Source of the DNA: Ascaphus truei
Lineage: Eukaryota > Chordata > Amphibia > Anura > Ascaphidae
Assembly (NCBI GenBank): GCA_036426205.1
Contig: CM071570.1
Coordinates: 6,095,301 to 6,159,300 of the forward strand
DNA: 64,000 nucleotides
Reading direction: 5' to 3'
Below are positions 1 to 11,512 of this stretch, one piece after another (positions within the stretch are counted from its first letter, which is position 1; every line of letters begins with the position of its first letter). The position numbers were made by a program, and so were the translations under genes. The notes under the pieces are model-generated. The model did not search any database. It had not been told where the DNA came from and saw nothing but the letters and a program-made list of their open reading frames with translations.

Positions 1-395
1 GCTGGTATTAGCGCCACCGTCACGGACACACAATTGTGGTCCGAAAATGGCGCTAGCCTAATGGTACTGGACTGAGCTCGCGACAGGCTGTGGCTGGATA
101 TGTACAGCCTATCGATCCGGGACCAGGATATCCGTCCACCTCTAAACACTCTAACATAGGTGAACTCGGTGGATACCCCGGGATGTTGTTCTCGCCAGAC
201 GTCTACCAAGGAGTAGCGGGTGATGACCTCCGGCAAGGTCGACGCAGAACTCGGGTGTGGCTCCGGACCATTCTGGTCCCTCAGAGCCTCGAGGGTGCAG
301 TTAAAATCACCCCCGAGCACCACGTGTTCGTCCGCGTCGACTGTCTCCAGGTATTCGGACAATCTGACGAAGAACTGCCTTCTCAGGGGGCCGGT
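1..395 (-). pseudogene. LINE ORF2 fragment: C-terminal half of APE endonuclease
   Basis: The minus-strand frame entering from about 395 gives a run with GGDFNCTLE (near 320), then LVDVWR, a SRIDRLYIS segment and finally a PFSDH motif near position 45. These are the ordered motifs of apurinic endonuclease-like domains of LINE ORF2 proteins, where the GGDFN aspartate and the SDH histidine belong to the active site. The N-terminal part, about 100 residues that should carry the first catalytic Asn and Glu, is absent. Instead the frame runs back into the 21-bp minisatellite at 430-632. The fragment is cut by the window edge. It is a LINE remnant and not a host nuclease. Confidence 0.5.
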
Positions 396-429
396 GGCAG
401 GAGCATGCCACGGGTGTTCGCATCACCTG

Positions 430-632
430 TGGGAGGGCACTCACCAACCGCGGGAGGGCCCTCACCATCTGCGGGAGGGCCCCCACCACCCGCGGGAGGG
501 CCCTCACCATCCGCGGGAGGGCCCTCACTTCCGCGGGAGGGCCCTCACCATCCGCGGGAGGGCCCTCACCATCCGCGGGAGGGCCCTCACCATCCGCGGG
601 AGGGCACTCACCAACCGTGGGAGGGCACTCAC
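430..632. repeat. 21-bp GC-rich minisatellite inside the LINE
   Basis: About ten tandem copies of a 21-bp unit of the form GGGAGGGCCCTCACCATCCGC, with one 20-bp copy near 515-535. Since 21 is a multiple of three, the minus-strand frame reads as repeated seven-residue Glu-Gly-Pro-rich units until the 20-bp copy shifts it. The array sits where the ORF1 tail and the truncated endonuclease meet, so it marks the internal deletion of the LINE. Confidence 0.5.
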
Positions 633-639
633 TAGCAAG

Positions 640-2517
640 GACCTCAAAGGGAGGGTCTATCCCAGCATTCACTCCCAATAAAGTGCCTGCCCAAAACTCC
701 GCACTAAGAGGGTTCAGGTCAGACAACTCCCAGATGTAATCAGAAGTGCTCACCAAAACACCCTCCAAACCCCCACCCACGGGGGTCAGCCCTAACCCAT
801 CTCCTTCCTCTGGTGACGCAAACCGGGGCCTTTTATCCCTATGTGCGTCACCCGAAGGTGGTACAACCAGAAGGGGATCCCGGTCGACCCCCGGGGCCCC
901 GAAGACAGGTATCTTTTTTGTGTCCGGTGGGGTAAATTCACCGAAACACAAGTCTCCGGGGGATGCTCTCCAACCCAGAGGGGCGTTGGGAGGCTCCCCA
1001 ACGTCTATTCCTATGGGTAAGGCCTCATGCTGTTGAGCACTTTGGCCTTCCACCCCAGAGATGTCGGGTACCTCCTCTTGCATTCCCTCCAGATCTTCGA
1101 GGGGGGGGGGGGGCTGTGCATTTATGGGATCCGGCTCACACTGATTAATCCCAAACAGTGGGCCGGATGGAGCCACCTCGTGCGGAACTGATGTTGCGTT
1201 CCCTTTAGGAGACATCCGCGGGTGAACGTAATCCGGTTCACCTTTCTCGACCTCCTCAAATACCCTCTTGTTTTTATTTTTAAATTTGCTCTTCCTGGGG
1301 ATTAATTCCCCAGGAGAGGGTGCCGCTGCCTCTCCAGCAGGAGCTTCCTCCTGCTCCCCCGCACCCTGTACGGTGCTTACATTGGGGGTAAGCTGTTCTT
1401 GGGGGGGGACAGTGACAACAGAGGGTGACTGTTGTGGGGTGGCTTTTACATTCTCTCTCTGATCTTTAGGGAGAGGTGCAGATGTCACCGCCCGAGATGG
1501 GGCAGCGACATCTTCTGCGGTCCCAGGGGGGACCTGGGCCCTCGAGGGCTTTACCTTCTCCCTCTGTTCTTTTGGGAGAGGTGCAGATGTCACCGCCCGA
1601 GATGGGGCAGCGACATCTCCTACGGTCCCAGGGGGGGACCTGGGCTCTCGAGGGCCCCGCTGTGGTAGGCACAGCGGTACCTGGTGTCTTGGCAGAGGGA
1701 GGGGCGGGTGCAGGAGCTGAGGTGGGATTCCTGTTCCCCTTGGGGCAACTCCTACGAGTGTGCCCCAGCTCCTTGCACAGATAACACCTAACCCTCTCCG
1801 TGCCATAGAAAAAAGTATATTGAATGCCCTCGTAGGGCACCCTGAAGGAACCCTCCACAGATTCTGTGCTCCCCGGCAGCAGCAGTTGTACCTGCCGCCT
1901 AAATGAGAGCACATGCCTCAGCGCCCTATCCCTGCAGCCCAAAGGCAATTTTGTTATAGGAGACTTAATGTCTCCCAGGGTTTGCAGGTGTGGCCTCATG
2001 AGGCCGTCTGGGATGAAGGGGGGCACATTTGAAAGAATGACCTTTGTGCCTAACCCCTCCATGGGTTCTATAGGGATGTAGATCCCCCCTACATTGATGC
2101 CTTTCTGCACCAGGTGGCAGCCAGCGTACGGAGGAAAAAAATGCCTCTCCCATACATCTTGCTGGCCGCCACCACAGCAGAGGGACCCACAATGTCTGCC
2201 ACAGCCCTTACATAGATCTCCATGTTAAGGCCAGGTGACATTGGGCATCTCACCCCAAGCTTCCTGCTCACACCGGGCGTGGCCCCAGCATTGTTGTTGC
2301 TGGGGTCGATGCCTGCAGCTGTTATCTGCGCCCATGTTTGAACTGGGGCCGCAGGGGCAACGCTGCTAACAGGCGCTGGGGGAGGCGTGGCCAGGGCACT
2401 GGAAGGACCAGGCCTAGGGCTGTGACTAAGAGTGTTGCTCCTAGGGGCCACAGTTTTTGGTGTCCTGTATCCAGGTGTGGTCCCCGTTGCCACACTACTC
2501 CTACCTCTCTTAGGCAT
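640..2517 (-). pseudogene. LINE ORF1 (zinc-knuckle nucleic-acid-binding protein), frameshifted
   Basis: The ATG at 2517-2515 opens a Ser/Pro-rich N-terminus. The frame changes near 2090-2140, at an A-run, into a segment containing VILSNVPPFIPDGLM and LGCRDRALRHVLSFRRQVQL, then a knuckle C-Y-L-C-K-E-L-G-H-T-R-R-S-C (CX2CX4HX4C, near 1790-1750). This order matches ORF1 of Tx1-like L1 elements, an RNA-binding chaperone of the retrotransposition particle. A second frame change near 1640 falls in a G7 run and leads into a Pro/Glu/Gly-rich tail reaching about 640. Inside the tail a 105-bp segment is duplicated (1471-1575 and from 1576). The indels lie in homopolymers, so assembly error is possible, but the missing part of ORF2 argues for a true pseudogene. 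Confidence 0.5.
1471..1676. repeat. 105-bp tandem duplication within LINE ORF1
   Basis: GAGAGGTGCAGATGTCACC begins at 1471 and again at 1576, giving two head-to-tail copies of a 105-bp unit (35 codons) with few mismatches. On the minus strand both encode an Ala/Val/Pro-rich linker with AAPSRAVTSAPLPK in each copy. Confidence 0.5.
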
Positions 2518-2790
2518 GATACTAATAAGCCTTTTAGTCAGGGGAGGAGGTAGTGTTTAGAGAGAAAGGTGCAAAGAGGAACTGTCCTTTTAAGAACCAA
2601 TTAACCTCTCTGCAAAGGGAGGGGAAAAAAAGACAGCTTTTAAAACCTGCTGTAGTTTTAAATCTTTTCCCCCTTATTAGTTACTCTCTCTCTGTTGTAA
2701 TAGGCAACACCACAATTTTTAACACGTCTTTAAAGAAAAGACACAGAGCTCTTAATTGCAGGTGAGAAAAGAGGAATCAGGCTTAAGAAA

Positions 2791-3236
2791 TAAAGTGAAA
2801 ATAGAAGTAAAACAACCAGGGGTGTGGGAGGGGAGAGGGGTTGAAAGCTACAGTACCAGCCAGCCAAAATGCAGCTTTTGCTGGGTTGAAAAACACTGCA
2901 GTCCCTGGGTGAAAAACCAAAAACGGTTTTTAAACCCCAAAAACAACCTTTAAACCTCTACAAAACACACAGTCCCCCACAGTTTCACTCCAAAATATAA
3001 CAATAGGAAATCAAGTGAAATTGGAAGTAAAACAGCCAGTTAAACAACCAGGGGTGGGGAAGGAGAGAGTGGTTGAAAGCTGCAGTTTCCAGCCAGCCAA
3101 AGTGCAGCTTGTGCTGGGTTGAAAAACCACTGCAGTCCCTCTGTGAAAAACCAAAACGGTTTTTAAACCCCCAAAACAACCTCTAAACCTCTACAAAACA
3201 CACAGTCCCACACAGTTTCACTCCAAAATATAACAA
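2791..3236 (-). repeat. Two about 220-bp monomers at the LINE 5' end
   Basis: The segments 2791-3010 and 3011-3236 are near-identical copies. Both contain AGTAAAACA, a CCAGCCAGCCAAA run, CTGCAGTCCCT, AACGGTTTTTAAACCCC and CACTCCAAAATATAACAA, in that order. They lie directly upstream of LINE ORF1 on the minus strand, where L1-type elements often carry tandem promoter monomers. Promoter function is inferred from position only. Confidence 0.5.
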
Positions 3237-3295
3237 ATGAAAAGAAGAATACAACCTGATTCCACAATGCCTGGGAGCTCTGTACATACACTTCT

Positions 3296-3361
3296 GAGGG
3301 AAACAGCAGCAGGCGATAGTGCTGAGGTGAGGGAAACAGCAGCAGGTGATAGTGCTGAGGT
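3296..3361. repeat. 33-bp tandem duplication
   Basis: Two copies of GAGGGAAACAGCAGCAGG followed by a GATAGTGCTGAG segment start at 3296 and 3329. The pair lies just outside the LINE monomers. Confidence 0.5.
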
Positions 3362-3385
3362 GGGGGAAGCAGATAAACAGTATGT

Positions 3386-6300
3386 GTTGTTTTAAATGTT
3401 GGAATGACCTAATTTCTCAATTTTACATGGTGTGACGATTTTCACTTCTCATTCGCCACACCTGTGGCTACATTGAAAAATTGGTTGCCCACCACTCTCA
3501 TAGAGGTTTAAAACCCCTGTGTGATGCAGGCGAATGGGAAGCTGCAACCGATGGTGGTGTGCCTTCCTTTTGGCCTGCGTGACGTGGGAGATTTAATAAT
3601 CCATTTTGTTTGCCCTGCGGGAGGACTGTACAAGCAGCAGCTTCCCCGGGGAGCTGTATCTCGGGAAGTATACAAGAAGACGTGGGACACAGGGGAATTT
3701 AAGGCTGTGTAACGTGGCAGGACAAATCTCTCAGGAAACATACATGCTTAAAGTGCACACAAAGCTAACGGGTGACACTACCTATGGGTTTCTTTAACCC
3801 ATTTTTTATCTCCTTTTTGGTAGTAATTTTGTCATTATTATGCTTTGTTTTTGTATACCTTCTCCCCCCCCCCCCCCCCCCCCCCTTTTTGCCCATGGCG
3901 TGTTACTGTGAGTAAAAACCCTGATACGTTGTCGCAGACACACCATGAAAATAACGTAATGTGTCGATTTTGCTCAGAATTTCCCTTACACATCACCTCC
4001 ATATTCCTGATAAATAACACTAATATTGCTGCAGTCTAATGTGTAGACTGCTGTGTATGGTCATATACTTTAGCTCAACACTCGCAACAACAGAGACCAC
4101 ATGTGTTTAACAAGTGCCAGAGTCAAAGTACGCTGGAATAAATGTCACGTCCATGTTGTGTTACGATAATGCCACACAGTAACTGGGTGGTTTCCCAAAG
4201 CGTTGCTGTTTTGTGTTATTGCCCAAGATCTGAGAAGAGGATTACAGTTGTATTAACTTTTTTTAGCGATGTGATGACAAGTTTATGCTTTAACAGCCTT
4301 GGACTGGTAAACCTAGGAATGTGGGGAGCCTGCCAGATCCCCACATACAGTACACTCTGCAGATCCGCCACCAGCTATAGGATGACAGGAGGTGCTGTGG
4401 GGTAGCTGTGTATTCTTTTCTGCTGACATTTGTAGAGAAGAATAAAAATGACCCTTTTGGTAATAATACAAATAGCAATACTTTATTATTTACTGCAAGA
4501 AAATAATAAGTGGTGTTTACTAGACACACTTGTGGGACCTTTTGTACTTTTGTCCATGTTGACTTGCTCAAGGAGTTGGCAATGGGCTTTCTGCAAGTTC
4601 CAAGGACAGAGCACGCCTGATACTCCCTTTCTGCTAACATGAAGCCCTCAGAATGAAAGTTACAGTGCTGTAAATCAGCAGAGCTGCCTGCTTTTTGAAC
4701 AGTGTTGACACATTTGACATATGGGTCTATAAATGTATAGCACTGTGTTATAAATCATAAAAAGCTTTTGTTCACATTGCAGCGTTCTACTGGCCTATAT
4801 TTTCCCACTTGTACCGATACCGCTTTCATCGGTGCACAGAAACTATTGTATAGAGATAGTACAGCGTGATATTACACACGCCTAGTGGTGACATGTGGAT
4901 TATTAGAGTGGTTGTAAAAATACACTGAGAGATGTAGGGCCAAACCGAGTAGGAATAATAGCCCAAAGGATAGCACCCAAATTATCACAGAGAAATTCCA
5001 TACAGGGCCTTTTAAATAGTTTTTTGTACTTTTCTTAATCTCTGTTGCATAACTCGGCCATTGTCACTAGCTTTGTTGGAAACCTCATTCTGCCGAAGCT
5101 GCCGTTCCACTTCCTCTTACCGCGTTGTATTTTAGCGTTTGCCTGTAATTCCAGTTTAGATCTCACCACCCATTTATTTGTAAAAACCTCCCGATTGCTT
5201 TCTATTCTGTATACGGCACACATTGTATTAGAAATAGGAACATTTCCCCTTTTATTAAGTAAAATAAAACTCGTTATACTCTTTCAAGAACCACAGTATG
5301 TCAGAAGACAGGACATCTCTACATCAGCAAGCAAACTGCTGGGTGGCTGGCTTCTTCTTGTCTCCTAAACTCTCTTTTACTCCCTCGTTCCTCTATCCCG
5401 CGCCCATTGAAAAGCTTCCTGACCTCAGACAACATTCCTGGGCTTATTTTTAGACCTGGAATCCCACTCTGGGCTTTCTAACCGTATGTAACATGGGTAA
5501 AGCTCTGGTTTCGCTTGTCTGCCCCGTACGTTTGGAAATCCACCTTTAAACATTTCCACATGTTGGTTCCCTCAGCCGCAGCTAACTCTTGGAAAACATT
5601 TTTTTCCAAAATGCTTCCCCTCACTAGGTTGGCAATGACTGACCTGCCCCTTGATTTTGTTTGGGTTCCTTATGTAGTCTTCTGCTGCAGGGGTCTCTAA
5701 GGGCCATTAAGTTTGTCAGCAGCTGCTACCTGACTCAGTACTCAATTTAGCCTACTGTTTGCACCAGTTTACAGTGCTTTCCCAGTGAGCCATTCATGGC
5801 CTGTATTAAAGCGGCTTTGTTCCTTGCGCACATACTATGACATCACACTAGCGACGCACAGGCAGAGCGAGCAGTGGGATTAGTCAGTGAGGGATTGTAA
5901 TGTTAGCTGGGATTTACATTTATTATGGATCGCTCGTTCTAAGACAGTAACAGTGGGGCGGACAGTATATACAAAGCACTAATCAGTATGCCTGCTGATA
6001 AGGCCGGGAGGGTAACCAGCTGCAATGGTCCTCTGACTTATTTTAGCGGTGGGGGATCGTCTTGCAGAGCTCTGGCTGACCGCCCAAGTATACTTGTGCT
6101 TCGAGCTCCTGATGCTGCAGTAGTCTCATTTGTAATCATCTCTAAACAGGCAGATCCAGATGTATGGCCCAGCAAAACCTACAAGGACTTGTCTTAACCA
6201 GGCGTTTCCAGGCATATTACTAAGTTTACAACTAGTTAAGGTTATTATCATTCTGGCAAACAAATGTACATGGGTTTCAATGTTACTACAGTACCTCATA

Positions 6301-6561
6301 GAGGAGGGATCCACATAACAAATATCTGCCACAGTTACTAATAGGAAAAAAGTGGGTCAGAGGGAAATATGCTCAACCTCCAGTGGGTAGAGATAGGGGT
6401 GCACTGGGGGAAATGGTTAAACATATACAAGGATTACTACACCTGGAGATCTCTCCTAAGAGGGAGAGTAGGCAGGGAAGGGCGCCCACTTATCTGCACT
6501 CGCACATCTGTCGGTAGTTGGGGAGATACCATTATATCCTGTTCACATCTAGTTTCTGTTC
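3386..6561. other. Gene-free stretch (intron upstream of first visible daam2 exon)
   Basis: No exon of the host gene is recognisable here. In particular I do not see the DAAM first coding exon, which should end just before the DELDLTD segment. The stretch holds a 22-base C run (3864-3885) and otherwise unrecognised, mostly AT-rich sequence. Short open frames are scattered and carry no motif. Confidence 0.5.
3864..3885. repeat. Poly-C tract (22 C)
   Basis: An uninterrupted run of about 22 C followed by five T. Such a tract can form an i-motif, or a G-quadruplex on the other strand, and its length is prone to sequencing error. Confidence 0.5.
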
Positions 6562-6569
6562 CATTAGAC

Positions 6570-6768
6570 CAGGGGTCTCAAACTCAGTCCTCAAGGGCCA
6601 CTAGCAGGCCGGCTTTTATGGATATCCCTGCTTCAGCACATGTGGCTCAATCTGTGGCTCAGTCTTGGACTTTGACTGAGCCACAGATTGAGCCACCTGT
6701 GCTGAAGCAGGGATATCCAGAAAAGTTGGCCTGCTGGTGGCCCTTGAGGACTGCGCTTGAGACCTCTG
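6570..6768. mobile_element. hAT-type palindromic MITE with target-site duplication
   Basis: The element starts CAGGGGTCTCAAACTCAG and ends with its inverted equivalent ...TTGAGACCTCTG. It is flanked by CATTAGAC (6562-6569) and CATTAGCC (6769-6776), an 8-bp duplication with one mismatch. The 8-bp duplication and CAGGGG-type ends are typical of hAT transposons. The interior is nearly a perfect palindrome around GGCTCAGTC/GACTGAGCC. It encodes nothing. This is the best reference copy for a family found at least eight more times in the window. Confidence 0.5.
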
Positions 6769-7038
6769 CATTAGCCTATAAAGGTATTTCCCTCCCTACT
6801 GACGGATGTGCAAGGGCAGATAATAGGGGGCTTGTCCTGCCTACTCTCCCTCTTAGGGCCGTTCTATCCTGCCGGGGCGTGCTACGCCGTGCGCGCGCAC
6901 ACAGCAGTTATAGATGGCTGAGGTCAGCCAGCCCTTCTATACAAGGGCCGCACGCGCGCACACAGCAGGGAGCGGGGAGCCGACAGACTGCGGCAAAGAC
7001 GGTGGGAAGGATGATTTTGCGCCGCTACCGGCGCTCCA

Positions 7039-7040
<2 letters not shown>

Positions 7041-7084
<44 letters not shown>
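7041..7084. repeat. (GT)22 microsatellite
   Basis: Twenty-two uninterrupted GT dinucleotides. Confidence 0.5.
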
Positions 7085-7085
<1 letters not shown>

Positions 7086-7230
7086 ACACAAACCATGCAC
7101 ATACATATACTCACTCACACAAACCATGCACACACATATACTCACACACACATACTCACTCACACAAACCATGCACACACATATACACACACACACAAAC
7201 CATGCACATACATATACACACACACACAAA
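7085..7230. repeat. CA-rich minisatellite
   Basis: A higher-order repeat of CACACAAACCATGCACA and CATATACTCACACA pieces follows the (GT)n tract directly, with about five CCATGCACA cores. It is a compound microsatellite/VNTR. Open frames of Cys-Val or His-Thr repeats over it are artefacts. Confidence 0.5.
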
Positions 7231-7485
7231 ATGTAATTGAATTGTAATTTTTGTAAACTCTGTTTTATAACATAATACTGGCCACTGTAGGGCTGCGCCC
7301 CTGAGAAAACCAGTGCTTAACACGCACGTCATCTTTCTCATGTACTGGGAAGCTTTTCCATAACACCATATTAAACATCACATTCTCAACAAACGTACAA
7401 AATAGTGCCGATGGTGTTACGTGGCTGAGTGATTCCACTTTATTACAAATCCAGTATAAGCTGCAAAGTGGGAATAAGGCTTTAA

Positions 7486-7812
7486 AGGAGCAATGCCACT
7501 CTGCCCCCCCCCCCCCTCCTTTTTTACATGTGCAGGAAGCAGACGGTCCCCGAGCTGAACCGTGTTCATTTAACCCCGATGGCCTCCTGGTTTCCGAGAT
7601 ACTTATAGGACCAGGTGCCACCTGTACTTATCGGTGGTTTAATGCCTCTTTATCATAGATAACCTCCATTTTGTTTCCCCGGGAGTGGACAGTACTGGCG
7701 GCACCTTGCCCAGTAAGTGTCTCAGGAACTAGGAGGTCCCTGGAGCTGAAATTCACAGGGTCCAGCTCCGGAGACCCCTGCTTGCTATTCAAGGAGTAGA
7801 GGGAACCGTCCC
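7486..7812. mobile_element. piggyBac-like MITE (TTAA-flanked), diverged
   Basis: The left flank is TTAA (7482-7485) followed by AGGAGCAATGCCAC. The right side has GGAACCGTCCCT followed by TTAA. Interior blocks GAGCTGAA and AGGTCCCTGGAGCTG are shared with the clearer copies at 14211-14609 and 57889-58258. Only about 150 bp separate it from the exon at 7963. The right border is the weaker end. Confidence 0.5.
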
Positions 7813-7962
7813 TTTAAGGGACTTTGAGATAGGAAACTCTGCTGGTCACTGACCTTACCCCGAGGCTAAACCGCAGCCTGTGTATCCCAGATCTGTCGGC
7901 TCACGGAGACTTAACAAAGGCGTTTATATTGAGCACTGACTGTTCTCTATCTCTACATCTAG

Positions 7963-8097
<135 letters not shown>

Positions 8098-8714
8098 TGA
8101 CCGCTGAGTGCCGGGCCCGGCCGCGCGGCCAGGAAAGGGCTCGCTCTGCTTACTCCTGGAATCTAAACTGCTGATTGTGGATCTAATATGAATTGTGTTA
8201 TTATATCTCCCGTATGTCACCTGTTCACTGCTAAAAGAATGAGTTCATACCGTACGCACACGCCTACTGAGGGTTAACCTGGGCTCTGCTGGCCACTTAT
8301 AGCCAGGTGGTGGATACTGGGGACCAGTTTGACTTTCCCAGTTGAATAGCGAGATAAGAGAAGGAGCTGCGACGCTTCACATGTGGGCGGTGTCCCGTTA
8401 ATATTAAACGCTTTGCTGCGGGAAAGGCAGGCAATCCGTTGCAAAGCGCGGCCTCCCTCGCTGGCAGCCGGCACTGCATATCCAAGCTGCGATCATTGAT
8501 CAGGAATATCCGATCAGTAATGTGCTGACAGTCACAAGACCCTTATAGAGTGAATGTCTCGTCGTTGAACATGTTTCTCCCTAGTAGAGTAATGAGTATG
8601 ACCCTGCTACTGATGCTGAATGTAGCCTGGGGGATCGTAGAGACAAATAGCAGCATGAATAAACCCGGGATGGATAAGGAGGATGCTGCTGAGAATGTAT
8701 ATAATGCAGATTAA

Positions 8715-9175
8715 AGGAGCAATCCCAGCAATATCCTACACGTGTTTATTTTTATTTTTTTAATAAATCAGCTCTGTAGTATTAGATAATACTTACTACA
8801 TTTTTTTTTATTTTAAAACTCACCTCTTAATTCCATTTTTATTGAGGTTTAATATGGAGGGCGTCCTTTGATTTCTATTGCAGGTTTTAGCCCACCTCCC
8901 CAGCTGTGCAAGATTTTTGCAACACTTGCTGTTGGTAATCATTTGTTGCCAATGCTCCCAGCAGTTTGAGCTGCAAACTGTAACAATAGATCATGTTGCC
9001 TTAGTAATACAAGGACACATTGTAGCGGCCGAGTTACACTGACTGAAGGATTGATTTTGACACTGAAAGGCGGACATTTAGTGAACCCTGGGAAGCGGGA
9101 TCTTTGATCGATCACAGGAGAACCGATCGATCGGCAGCTTAGGTAATTAGTTTTCAATAAAGGTAATCAAAGACT
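8715..9175. repeat. Dispersed repeat family with GATCGATC block (copy 1)
   Basis: The left end is TTAA followed by AGGAGCAATCCCAGC. It contains CAATATCCTACACGTGTTT, a long T-rich part, CATTTGTTGCCAA and, near 9100-9140, GATCGATCACAGGAGAAC. Related blocks recur at 15560-16600 and 33900-35480, partly in reverse order. A TTAA start suggests a piggyBac-like element, but no matching right end was found. Confidence 0.5.
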
Positions 9176-9659
9176 GCATATATTAAAACAAAAACAAACA
9201 AAAAAATAGATGTCTTTGTAACTGAAGCTGCTTGGATTGTATCTATAAATTGCTGTGCAAAGATCGCATCTCTTCGCCTATTCCCTGAGAGGTTGTAACA
9301 TACAGTATCAACTACTTGTTTGCCTTATTAAAAAGAAACCGTGGAGCTTGATTTATTGATAAATCACACTGATAGTGGGTATTTCATGCAATACACTACG
9401 TGGAGCAAGTGGCCATTAAGGGTCAGTGGCATCAGTTTTATTAAGTACTGTATATTTTATTTGCGTATATTTCCTGGTTATACAGCAGCAGGTAACTAGG
9501 TTGTATAGGTTACATAAACCACAAGACTCCCCCTTCATCTATACAGTATATTTCTCTTTGCTTCAAAGGAGAAGTTGGAGAAGTGCAGACACTATTTAAC
9601 CGCAGCACCTATTCTATAGTGCATAACTTTAAAAAATAATGTAACTGTATATTACTGTA

Positions 9660-9980
9660 CAATGTGTGATGTATTGCGATGGTTCGAAATTCAATTCGCA
9701 GGGGTTTTTTTTTTAAACATTTTTGGAAAAATGCTAAAATTTTCACACATTTTGAATATTCAAATATTTTTCCATTTTCTAACCTTTAAGAATATTCTCC
9801 AGTTAATAAAAAAATTTTTTGGCAAATTTGTAAATATTCCCCATTTTTTTTTACATTGTTTTTTTTTACAAATTTCTGAATATTCTACAATTTTCATTTT
9901 TTTAATATTTGAAAAAGTGGTCGTTTTTTTAAATTCCAAACGACGAGTTTTCAAAGTATTTAAAAGCGCGAGAAAATGCC
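9660..9980. repeat. AT-rich block with recurrent GAATATT motifs
   Basis: About 320 bp of very AT-rich DNA. GAATATT or its complement recurs at least four times, flanked by TTCGAAATTCAATTCGC and CTTATTCGCGGC. The pattern resembles the subterminal motif clusters of hAT elements, but no ends or duplication could be fixed. Open frames of Phe/Lys-rich peptides here are compositional. Confidence 0.5.
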
Positions 9981-10203
9981 TTATTCGCGGCTAATATAAA
10001 TGCAGGGAAATAATTCGCTTAATGTGCCAACATGATACAGAATGTTATATTCAGGCGCACGGATTCATGTTATAATTCACTGAAATGCAGCAACAAAAAG
10101 CCAGATGCACAATGAAGTTACCTCAGGGCTCATAATGCCATGTTATCAAAATCAGCAACGGATATTATGTTCCCAGAGGTTAACGCAAACCCACAGAGCT
10201 ACA

Positions 10204-10320
10204 TTTATGAAAAAACAGCGGCCCTTAGTGATCTCATTAGGACAAGCTTAATGCTCGGGACATACGTGAAAATGAGAGGTAACTCTCAATGTATTACTTC
10301 CTGGTAACACATTTGTGAAG
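10204..10320. repeat. Short dispersed repeat shared with 27541-27630
   Basis: GAGAGGTAACTCTCAATGTA, followed by a TTACTTCCTGGTAACACATTTG block, occurs here and again, almost identical, at 27541-27630. There it interrupts an L2 LINE. It is a mobile or LINE-associated fragment of unknown class. Confidence 0.5.
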
Positions 10321-11239
10321 TTAGCAGTACACCTGTCTGACCCAAAGGTGGCGATAGCTCCGTCCAGACCTTGAAAAGAGAGAGGGAGAGAGTCAGCCAG
10401 GGTCTGTTATGTTTTAGAACACAGCACTCAACACTGAGTTAGTGAGCTTTGAAGATACTCGTTAGCACTTAACGAGGTGTTAGCTTAAGTTAGGGCCTCG
10501 ATAAGTAAATAATGGAGCTTTGTGGCTTTGCCCCTAAGTACCTGATTGTCATAGCCATATACAAGCTAGCAGACATTGTTTGCTTAGTAATCAGTGCTTC
10601 TTTTATAATACAAGTCTATGAATCCAGGCAATTTTGAAGCAAAACGGACTCAAAGTGAAACATTTCATATTGCAGCTCTTAAGATTATTGTGTAATATGT
10701 ATTTTGCTCCAATGAAGAATAGCTGCGCCAGCACGCGTCTGTATAGTAACCTTCAATTTTCGGGAATGTCTGCCAAACAGAGGAGGGATTTATGGAGCTA
10801 GCCCAGAGTTACATTTGCATATTGGCGCAGATCTACGTATTAAAAAAATGTGCTCCTTGCGTTACTTGACGTTTTTCTGCGTTGGTTTTCTCCGTCAACT
10901 TAAAAGTGGCGTAAGTCTTTTTTTAGCGCAAAAGACTAGTACAGCACGGCCCAAACTCTACAGCAGCAGTATTACAATTACACATATCTGACAGAAGAAA
11001 TGCAAAACGCGTCAGTGCAGATCATTTGTTTGATACATACACCCCATAGTTTGGAGTGTGAATAGGAGGAATGTTGGAAGAGTTTTGTTCTGTACATACT
11101 GTATTTTAATGGGCTATATAAAAAAACAGAAGTCTGAAGTGGTGTATGTTTTCCTTATTAATAATCTGACAGGTGTAAAACCTGAGGCTGCTGTAGCAGA
11201 AAAAGTTGCAAAGCATTGGCACATATACGCCATCATGTT

Positions 11240-11512
11240 CAGTGCCAGATTTCCCATTAGGACCGTTAGGCCCGGGCTTAAGGTGGCAGAATTTGGAGGC
11301 AGCATAAGGGCTTGCCAGCACGTGCATGCGTGATCGTCGCTTACCACTTCTGTGCATGCGTGAACATCGCTTACCACTTATGCGCATGCGCGGTCGGCAA
11401 GCACAAGTTGCCAAGGGCTGTACGTGCCTGCGCAGCTCCAATCGTGCATTGCGCGGGCCGGCAACTTGATGTCACACAACGAGGGCGGCATTTTTTAAAA
11501 TCCGCCAATGAC
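11240..11512. mobile_element. GC-rich non-autonomous element, CAGTGCC-end family
   Basis: It starts CAGTGCCAGATTTCCCATTA and continues with GGCCCGGGCTTAAGGTGGCA. The element at 48846 begins the same way (CAGTGGCGAATTTCCCATTT...GGCCTGGGCCTAGGGTGGCA). The interior is GC- and CpG-rich, with repeated TGCATGCGTGA and GCGCATGCGC blocks. The right border is approximate and the superfamily is not certain; CAGTG-type ends hint at hAT. Confidence 0.5.

Larger units (their letters stand above)
1..3385 (-). mobile_element. Broken Tx1-type (L1 clade) LINE, minus strand
   Basis: Read on the minus strand this is a non-LTR retrotransposon. A 5' region with tandem monomers (about 3236 down to 2791) is followed by ORF1 with a CCHC zinc knuckle (start at 2517), then the second half of an APE-type endonuclease that runs off the window at position 1. 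Tx1-like L1 elements of frogs and fishes have this order and this kind of zinc-knuckle ORF1. The copy is dead: ORF1 carries at least two frame changes, and roughly the first half of the endonuclease is missing at a minisatellite. The 5' border is approximate because no target duplication was found; the reverse transcriptase would lie to the left of the window. Confidence 0.5.

Noticed and set aside
307..1914. A 535-codon minus-strand frame as a host protein
   Set aside because: It is the tail of LINE ORF1 read into the minisatellite and then out of frame through the endonuclease part. The zinc knuckle and endonuclease motifs lie in other frames.
5515..5700. Possible decayed transposon protein near 5.5 kb
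   Set aside because: The frame is short and I could not match its residues to any family with confidence.
7041..7230. Cys-Val and His-Thr repeat proteins over the GT/CA tract
   Set aside because: Translations of a dinucleotide repeat; no start context or exon signals.
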